A DNA stretch of 64,000 bases from Xylogone sp. PMI_703 (taxonomy: Eukaryota > Ascomycota > Leotiomycetes). The position numbers and the translations under genes are program-made. The stretch spans positions 3,038,001-3,102,000 of the forward strand of contig JAJTUQ010000003.1 of the NCBI GenBank assembly GCA_021399445.1, read 5' to 3'. Shown piece by piece: positions 56,609-64,000 of the stretch (position 1 is the first letter of the stretch; the number at the start of each line of letters is the position of its first letter). Below the pieces are notes generated by a model. It worked only from the letters and a program-made list of their open reading frames with translations. It made no database searches and had not been told where the DNA came from.

Positions 56609-59600
56609 GTATCTGTTTTGGGGGGAGTTTGTATAATGAATAACCAGGAAAGGAAGCAGGCTATATAATTTGGGAAAGAGGGGAAATGACTATTACTATA
56701 CAGTGTTCCGGTTATATTATTCTTTTAGGTAGGTAGTCGATACCCAAGCATGCTAGGCGGCAAATGGCTTCAATGGAAGATGAATGCGGACTGTGGGATG
56801 GAACAGAAGGGTAATCCGGAAAAGTAGCATTGTTTTATATGGCCTCGCGGGTACTGCTTAACAAGCTTGCAGTATTCCTGTAACAATATCAATCACAAAT
56901 CATGACCATAAAGAAAGAATAATGACTAGTCAATCGGTTTAATTATAAAAAATGAATCAGAATGGCAAAAGAGTTCGGACTTCCACAGCTGATCCGCCGA
57001 GCTACCGCCTACATCTCTGCCAACGTCAGTATTCACTTCACCCATTGGACTTATTCCTTCCCCCCCCCCGCGAACACGAGCTTGTCCTGACATTATACCA
57101 TAATGGCGCTGCTCTGTGTTATGAGGCTCTTTCTTATTTGGGGTTATATAGAAGATGAACGGGACGACGAGGGGTCGCTGGAGGATGGCTATTTCCTATT
57201 TGGGAATACAGTATTTACGAAAGCAGCCAACTGGTAGGCTTTTACTAAGACGATTCTACTGTTGCTTTTTGGCCATCACATGGTGTCAGTATAATCTCAC
57301 AAGAGCAGTTGATTGAACGCAGGCACTATTTTCGAAGCTTGGATCGGAGTTAGGCTTTTAGGAACATCCGTATGGAAAGAGGCACGATACGGAGACTACC
57401 AGAGAAAGCATTCTTAAGTCCTCCGCTAACTATGTTCTGGAAATCCTTAACTAAAGTCTCATCAAACTCCGTTCTTCGGCCGAACGGCACCGGTATAGCT
57501 GACTTAAATCTCTAAGTCAACAAAGTACCCACTGTGGAACGTAGAACATGCATAATTCTGCTCCCAAACTCTGCGTAACGCCAAGATAGTCGAATCAGCT
57601 ACTTTACTACAAGCCCGATTAAACCCCTATTTGATGTCTGTGCTCCGCCATGGAATTGTATGGATAAGTTCCTCTTCAAGTAATAGTGCGCAGACGTGGG
57701 GCGGGGGTTTAATAGGGCCTCTATGAAAGTAAGTAATAAACTACCAAAATCTCACAGCGCTAGTCCAGCTTCCCCTCGGACCCCTCCTCCCATCACTCTT
57801 ATCCCACTAAACCCATGCCAGTAATCTTTTCCCCTGGCATATGAGCATATCAGCATTTCAGCTCCTCGAAACTCCTACTTTAGCCATACATTCCTATACA
57901 GGAAAGTGTCCGGGGTGCATATTCCATTTCTGGGCAGGTGCTCAAAAGGGTAAAAATCAGGAGCCAGTGCCAAGGAAAGTGCAATATATTGTATATCCGG
58001 CTGAGTGGTCTGTAATCAGGGGGAGAGAAAGCTCGTTAGACGCACAAGTGTGGCACAGGACGCTAAAATTCGTACCCCAGCCACAAAACCGAAATAAAGA
58101 GCGTTTGCACGATGTACAGGCGCGCTCGGTACGGTACCGGTACGGAGGTACTCTGGGGATAATCTCGTGGGATGGACCCAGCATTTGGAATCAAAACCCA
58201 AAAGACGCCCGCGCTAGCGTTAGACGAGGCATACTTGGCGGTACTTTCCCGGATCTTTGCGGGCTTTCGCGCTTTCGGCGCTCCGGTAGTTAGCGCAGCG
58301 GCAGGGAACACAAGTACCGGTCTGTTGCTTTTGTAGGAGCGGTTACATTGGCTGTATCGTATATGCACCGGCGGAGAAATAACTCATTAATTGGTTGGGA
58401 TCCTTGGTGAAACGATAGGTAAGCGCATCTAGCGCTGATCGCGGCTGCAGTCGCCGGTACCTGGTCGCTTTGGTGTAACATCATTGCGCTGTGCTCCGTT
58501 AGCAGGGACGGGGGTCGGAAGCAAAGCAATGAATCTCGATGTTTTGCTTCCTCGCTGCTGTATCACAGTACACCGTTCTTGTTGAGTGGAGATTATCATA
58601 AACTTTCCACAGTGCACTGTTTTGCCTCTAATTCATCCAATTGCCACATAACTGTAACGTCTAATTGCAATTGTCCCATAGATGAAGATAAAACCTGTGT
58701 TTCCCGAAAGAAAGGCCCCACACTTAGCGCACCGCACTGTACGTCCGTAGCGCATAACAAGTTACAGTCATCCCTCGTACGGTATCAATCCCATACCACA
58801 CGATCATCAACCTCAAATCTGACAGCCGCAACCTTACTTCCGCTTAAGGTCGCGACTGTTACAGTACCTGGTACGTGGAATTACCCGTCGGAAGCGCGCA
58901 CGGCGCTACTACCGGTACGTCCGCTTAGAAAGAAGCGCCGAGCGTCCGACATTTATCCTTCGACAGATGGTAAGCAGCGACATATGGACGACTGGCACTA
59001 GAGTAAAGGAAGGAGTCTTCTGGACAAATTGTTTACTCCATTTAGACAAATCATTTATTATTTAGCAAGTGTAGTATCAACAGACAGGACCAAGTTACAG
59101 AGCTTTGAGAATAGAAGATGATGTTAATATGGACGGATCGAATCTATCAGTCAATCAATCAATCAGATTAGTTTGGCATCTGCAAGTGAGCTCCAGGTGT
59201 TCGGCACGGCCGTACAGGGATATAGATTGGCGCACTTAGAATCTTCACTTTCTTCATTCATCTTACTAGAATCTCCCTCGACGATTGAACTAATCGGCAA
59301 TAGCGGACCTGTCTCTCTCCGTAATAGCACAAGCAATGTCACGGATAGTATCTATTTCTCCGACCGGACAGCGATTACACTCAATTTCCGAGCAAGTTAG
59401 CAGTTTCCCACAAAGTACCTTGAGACTTTCCCTATGCGGAAGTAATCAGTACAGTGCAGTGAGTACCAAGCATCATTAGGGCCTCGGCGTGTAATCTGAC
59501 CACACATTGCTTCATCCGAGCCATCCTAGCAAGGCATATCGCGTGTGTGCGGCTATTTGGCTTGAATGATTCTTTTCAACAGTAGTGTTCTTACATGTAC

Positions 59601-60339
59601 CTTGCCAGGGTTACATAGGGCTATGGGATGATGTGTGCATCAACCGTTGAAAAAGCCCTCTCGGCTCACTATATTCTTACAAGATACAACTCTGTCAGGG
59701 GGTGGAATTGGCATCGCGCTTATGCTCGCTTGCGAACAGGAAAGAGGGCAGAAGTGATTGCTCCACTAAAGTGATCCCCCTGTTAGAATTGCGCTGGAGT
59801 TACACATGGATTTACTGTACCGAGCGTACTTTGAATGGAATCATGTCTGCGACTTCCCTGTGGCAGTGGCAAATACGATGACGAGAGGTTCCATGCTTCC
59901 ATTGCATCGCTGCGGCTGACGACGGAGGCTTGAGCGGTCTCCAGCCACGGCTAGCCTCAGCAAATGTCGTACGCCCGTGCAACATTCGCAGAGCCTAGCT
60001 AGCTATGGGGAAGTGCCAATGCAGGGGACCAGGTTGTAGCGTTACATTTCTGAATAATCAGCACTTACTAAGACAAAGTCTATTCATATACACACTCTCT
60101 CTATTCCTGCTTCTCCTGTTGCTTCCTGCGCCCGCTTTGTGTCGCATTTGCAACAGCTACTTTCTTGTCGGCGATTTTCTTACAGCATGCTGTATGTGCC
60201 GATGGGGAATTACTTGCGTATCACGGTAATGTGTGTAGAGCTTGTTTTAACCTTTTGTCTGGGAAAAAAAAAATGTAAATGTAATCGCTAAAAGATAATC
60301 TCTTATCTAGAATGAAATAATCTGGTCTAGTCTATCCAT
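56609..60339. other. Gene-poor spacer with an old repeat copy
   Basis: These 3.7 kb hold no supportable gene. The repeat copy at 56965-57155 is listed separately. GTAC-rich stretches occur at 58124-58150 and 58860-58920. The frames at 57841-58293 and 58579-59001 carry no family signal. A 74-codon ORF at 60005-60229 encodes a hydrophobic, Cys-rich peptide but lacks a normal signal-peptide layout. Confidence 0.4.
56965..57155 (+). repeat. Diverged dispersed repeat, copy B
   Basis: This is the counterpart of 10990-11182, with the same order of shared blocks and ending in TTATGAGG..CTTATTTGGGGTTATATAGAAG. It contains a C-run at 57061-57069. Directly downstream, 57190-57210 has another TATTTGGGAATACAG echo of the same block. 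A TGGTGTCAG near 57281 resembles an initiator-tRNA primer site of copia elements, weakly supporting an LTR origin. Confidence 0.5.
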
Positions 60340-61527
60340 CTACTTACCCACGATCCGCTGAGCGAAAGTCGTCTTACCACTCGGAACCAAGGAATCCAGC
60401 CCTTGGTATTCCTGTTCCCTAGGTTGTGGATATACCGTCAGATCGATATCGTGCTTCCTTCGTGCAGGACCTAAAGAACTGTAAATCAAAAAGTAAAGAA
60501 AAATAAAGATCAAGAAAAGGACCGAAATTCCAGCTAGATATCCCGTGTGACTCCTGATTCCCGCTATGCTCCTTCGCTATGACATTGATCAATCAAAATA
60601 CAAAGCATGCCGTAATTCCGGAACCCCGCTAATTCCGCATTCGTTTGCCTCTTAGTACCCGGTAGTTGTTGGAGGCGTTTCCCAGTGTCTTAGCATCTGC
60701 TCTATAGCCTCATTCCACTCCCACGCGAAGCATGCAGCTAGTTGTTCGATTTCTCCAGGCTCGGGATTTCGTCCTCCCCACATCTCAGGTTTGGATGCTT
60801 CACTTGTAGAATATTGCTGGATCATTTGACTATGGCACTCATTAGTCATGTCGTTCATGCAAACAGCTTCAACTAATAAGTGCTAGCTCATCCTCAAGCA
60901 AAAGACGAGCAAGGGGCTGGTGTGCTTACTCGTCTCTCATCTTTACCAGCACTAGCCATGCATAATTCCAGCTCCGATTACTCTCAGGATCGTTGCTCAC
61001 TCTCCACTTTGCATCATTTAAGCAATCGCTGCTGAAAGGGTAATTCCGTGTAAGCCCCCGAAGCTCGTTCAAGAAGTTATTCGACGTCACATAATGGGTC
61101 CAGGCTGAGGTCATCGGTCCTTGGAAAGCAAGTTGATCTTCCTCAGGCGAAGTGGCTGCCACCCTTTCAATTCGGCAGAGCTCAGTCAAGGTGTTGACTC
61201 GATGCGTGTTGAGAGAATCTATGAGTTGGGTTGTGGAGTTCTGAATAGGTAATTAGTCTGTAAATTCTCCCAAGCAGTAGAAAAAATGCGAGTCTAGACA
61301 AGGCAAGACCTAGTGCTTGACAAGAAGAGAGTAAACTCATGATAATGCAAGCATTGACCAGTGCTGCTTCCAGTAACTACCTTCAACCATTTTATGGAAG
61401 AACGCGGGAAGCAAAGACTCTGCTAAATGACAATAGGAGAGGGGAAGGGAGGGTTTACGAAGATCAACCCATCACTCACATGGGTTGCATGAGATCTCCT
61501 TGAGCCTTTTGGATGCCGGGAAGACAT
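60340..61527 (-). CDS. Hypothetical single-pass membrane protein
   Basis: I do not recognise this family. The best model has minus-strand exons 61480-61527, 60930-61240, 60659-60829 and 60340-60571, in frame throughout, giving 253 residues. Residues 1-175 are hydrophilic without a signal peptide (for example TELCRIERVAATSPEEDQ and LAACFAWEWNEAIEQMLRHW). One strong membrane span lies at about 188-207 (GYLAGISVLFLIFIFLYFLI), followed by a basic-to-acidic tail of about 45 residues. The second and third introns were placed by frame and by continuity of protein-like sequence; the last uses an AAG acceptor. A consensus donor GTGG, gtaagt at 60347 with a T-run/cccag acceptor at 60259 offers an alternative final exon (60221-60258) ending in QALHTLP. 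The first exon is the least certain. Confidence 0.5.
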
Positions 61528-64000
61528 ATTTGCAGTATAGAAATCTGGAAGAGATTGTGTGTATCCTGATTGCATGAATCGGTCGTGTAGAGGAGATTAT
61601 ATAAAATACCCAAGAGCCGCAAATGGCAAGGATTTGGAAAATAGTGACAGAACAATGACCGGTCTTTGCGGACGCTCCAGGCAGCGGTGCTAGGAAGGCT
61701 CCTTCAAGAGCAGAGATTGCTGTGGTTGACTTGATACCACTCAATACAACCCTAGAGACATGTAGGAAGCGAACAAAATGGAGAACGAATCAGCTCGATT
61801 GCAGAAGAGGAAACTGAGTGGGGACAATGAAATAGTTTGTGATAAGCTTATATGCAAACAGGACTTTAAGACTCATCAGGACTTGAACCATGGTCTATAG
61901 AACAGTAGAAGGCAGAAATTAAAAGGGACGGAACGGTTCTGGAGACAGTGGGGAGCACAAGGAGGTCCACATGCAGCTCCAGGCCTAGTAGCATTACAAG
62001 TCGGACCACTTAAATGCCATAATTGGTACATCCAGGGACGAAATAGAAACAAAACGGGCAGAGCTGTATCTCGAAGTAAGAGAAATAGCCACGCTAATAG
62101 ACTAGACTAGTAGTCGGGGCCCATGTGCAATTCCAAAAGGCCAGGGGGGGAGGGCTGCCTCTGCGGCCTTACTCAGGCACCTCTTTCTGCCCTTCTGCCC
62201 TCCTTGTCCTCCTGCCCTACGGCCAAGATAACCTGGACAGGGACACGTGCTAGTAATCTCACGATGAGATCGGGAAGGGCTCTATGGCGCCTCAGTGGTC
62301 AGACGTCTAAGTTGCCCACGGTCCTGGACGCATTTCACTACGGTACAAGTGGGAGGGACGGAATGGGAAGGCAAAGCAGAAGCCGTTGGCTCCAGGGCAC
62401 GAGGGATCAAGCCACAGCCGTTAGTAACGAGAGCTCAGATTGCAAAGGGACAACTTCTGTACTCTGACTGGTGAACTGGGGATGGTAGTGAACACTGGAA
62501 TAGGTGAGTCTTCCGGTCTAAGTCTTCCGGTCCAAATTAATCGCTTGCCTATTGCTGACAGACCAAATTTAGCTATCTGAAAATAAATGGCAGTCTTATG
62601 CTTTAAGCAGAACGAACAAGATACAAAATAGGTAGCATCTTCAAGGGAAGATAAGTCACGGAGAAGACAGGGCAATGCGCTGCTCCAGACCACCGATGAC
62701 CAAGCAGAGCCTTTGGAAGCATAATCGCGCCCTCGGTGGAGCTAGGAAGACCCTCCGAGCAGGCAGGATGTGACCAGAACCAGTTTCTGTACACTTGCCA
62801 GGTCTTCTGGTGCAGTAGCCTCACTATGATTGCCACCCAGACTTTCTAATCACGGCCTCCATGGTCCCTCAGTGGACCGTCACTGCTGCTTGACCGGACA
62901 GAAGCCCGCCTAGGCTGAGAAGGAAGATGCCAGGTACTGCCTGTGAGATGAACCAGCTAGACATCTCGGCCTGGCAGCCGGGTACGCGGTACCGCAACGT
63001 TGGGGCTCCGCGTGGGATCAAGGTCTGAGCATCATGTTGCAGCTAATGGACCTCGGATGGTGATCTCTCCAGAGCTCTTTTTCGAGTGTCTGGGAGCTGC
63101 AAATCGGGATATTACTCGAGAGCCCTAGTGTGGCAAGTTGCAGCGGCGCAAGTGCTTACCCGCGATCAGCCACACATGAACGCGGGCCTCAGCCTCACTT
63201 ACGAGGCCCAAGTGTCGTTGCATTGGGTGATGACGCTGATGGGCCTGGGGTTGATGCACTGGGGATCACATTGGGGATACAAGCCGGTTGCCTCTCTGGT
63301 CCGCTTCTCGTCCGCGTTGAGATATTCGCGGAGTCTAACGCCCACGCGACAAATTGAGCTCTCGAACCGGTCCTGCCCAGCTGAGGCACGCTGATCTGCC
63401 GTGCCTGTACCCGCCGTCAGTGACGCCCCTGGACTCGGACGAGAACGAGCACCGAAGGTACCGTGGCCGCGCGTGTTACAGAATGGAAGCGCAGAGAACC
63501 GTATGAGGTTGTTGATGGCTGAGAGACGGATGAAAGTTATTGATAGCCTACGAACACGGAGTTGAGGTTTTCCCGAACCGTAACCCAGCCTCGGTACAAC
63601 GACGCATTCGCATCCGTATCTGCATACACGATCGTAGATACTTGCACAGAATACCAAGTATCCGGATGTAGATTCTACTGCCGCAGCCATCAGAAGGTCG
63701 GATGGGACAAGTCGGATGAGTCGAGCAAATGCATCGCTTGCTTCAGCTTCTGACATGGCTAACACGCGATGCAACAGGGTCATTTCATTGACGGCGCGCC
63801 TATTGTGCCTGTCATGCTCTAATGCTGGTCTTACCTGCTAATGCTAAGGCTTATGCTTACGCTTCTTTTTCTATTTGTCCTCGTGGGGAACTACCAAGAG
63901 TATGATTCCCGACGACGAGAACAGGAGAGGGGCAACAGGGCTGCAGCAAGGAACAGAAACATTTCCATTTCTATACCCTAGTACCAAACATTCCTTCAAG
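61528..64000. other. Gene-free right end
   Basis: These 2.5 kb show no supportable gene. An open frame of 194 codons on the minus strand (63199-63783) starts with ATG but has no recognisable domain or typical composition. It could be a fragment of something real but I cannot support it. GGGTACGCGGTACCGC at about 62980 continues the GTAC theme. Confidence 0.35.

Noticed and set aside
60005..60229. 74-codon Cys-rich ORF that could look like a small secreted protein
   Set aside because: A hydrophilic stretch of nearly 30 residues precedes the Leu-rich core, so it is not a normal signal peptide. The cysteines are not arranged in a known pattern.
63199..63783. Minus-strand ORF of 194 codons at the right end
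   Set aside because: It has an ATG and good length but no domain, and its composition resembles the GC-richer spacer. Kept out for lack of support.

Overview
The window is nuclear DNA from a filamentous ascomycete (Pezizomycotina). Several things point to this: short GT-AG introns (about 50-60 nt, some longer), a fungal elongation factor 3, a fused ARG5,6-type arginine enzyme, a UstYa/DUF3328 oxidase, a Zn2Cys6 regulator, GPI-anchored GH76 and fasciclin proteins, and long gene-poor spacers. A leotiomycete would fit the look of the sequence, but that is a guess and not a measurement. I reconstructed fifteen protein genes by hand. Every spliced model closes in frame, and most families are recognisable from motifs. 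No tRNA, rRNA, CRISPR array or intact transposon was found.

Layout. 0-4.4 kb: the 5' part of the EF-3 gene (minus, cut by the window edge), a divergent DUF1275 membrane protein, and an unknown Cys/His-plus-disordered protein. 4.4-6.6 kb: gene-free. 6.6-12.8 kb: a short-chain dehydrogenase (minus), a stand-alone type-I glutamine-synthetase-like ligase (plus) and an orphan UstYa-family oxidase (plus). 13.6-16.6 kb: ARG5,6, with a probable leader intron and a two-codon Met-Arg upstream ORF. 17.2-22.4 kb: a type II membrane GH3 beta-glucosidase and a two-domain fasciclin protein. 25.2-28.3 kb: a GT2 polysaccharide-synthase-like protein whose gene needs an 8-nt micro-exon. 28.3-36.9 kb: a gene-poor block. 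36.9-38.4 kb: a type II membrane GH16 glucanase-like protein. 38.4-43.6 kb: gene-poor. 43.6-46.6 kb: a PrpF-family isomerase and an Snc1-type synaptobrevin. 47.6-53.7 kb: a 2-oxoglutarate/Fe(II) oxygenase divergent from an MFS permease, followed by a convergent Zn2Cys6 factor. 55.2-56.6 kb: a DFG5/DCW1-type GH76 protein. 60.3-61.5 kb: an unknown single-pass membrane protein. The rest is non-coding as far as I can see.

How the genes may work together. Five genes (GH3, fasciclin, GT2, GH16, GH76) act on the cell surface or its glycans, and synaptobrevin serves secretion. EF-3, ARG5,6 and PrpF are housekeeping or central metabolism. The 2OG oxygenase, permease and Zn2Cys6 gene look like a small uptake-and-oxidation module. 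Their promoters carry CCGGAA-type palindromes, including a hairpin-forming cluster. Other things worth checking are the UstYa homologue with no visible peptide precursor, the Met-Arg upstream ORF ahead of an arginine gene, the 8-nt exon, a diverged repeat shared by about 11.1 kb and 57.1 kb, and the striking density of GTAC palindromes in the spacers.
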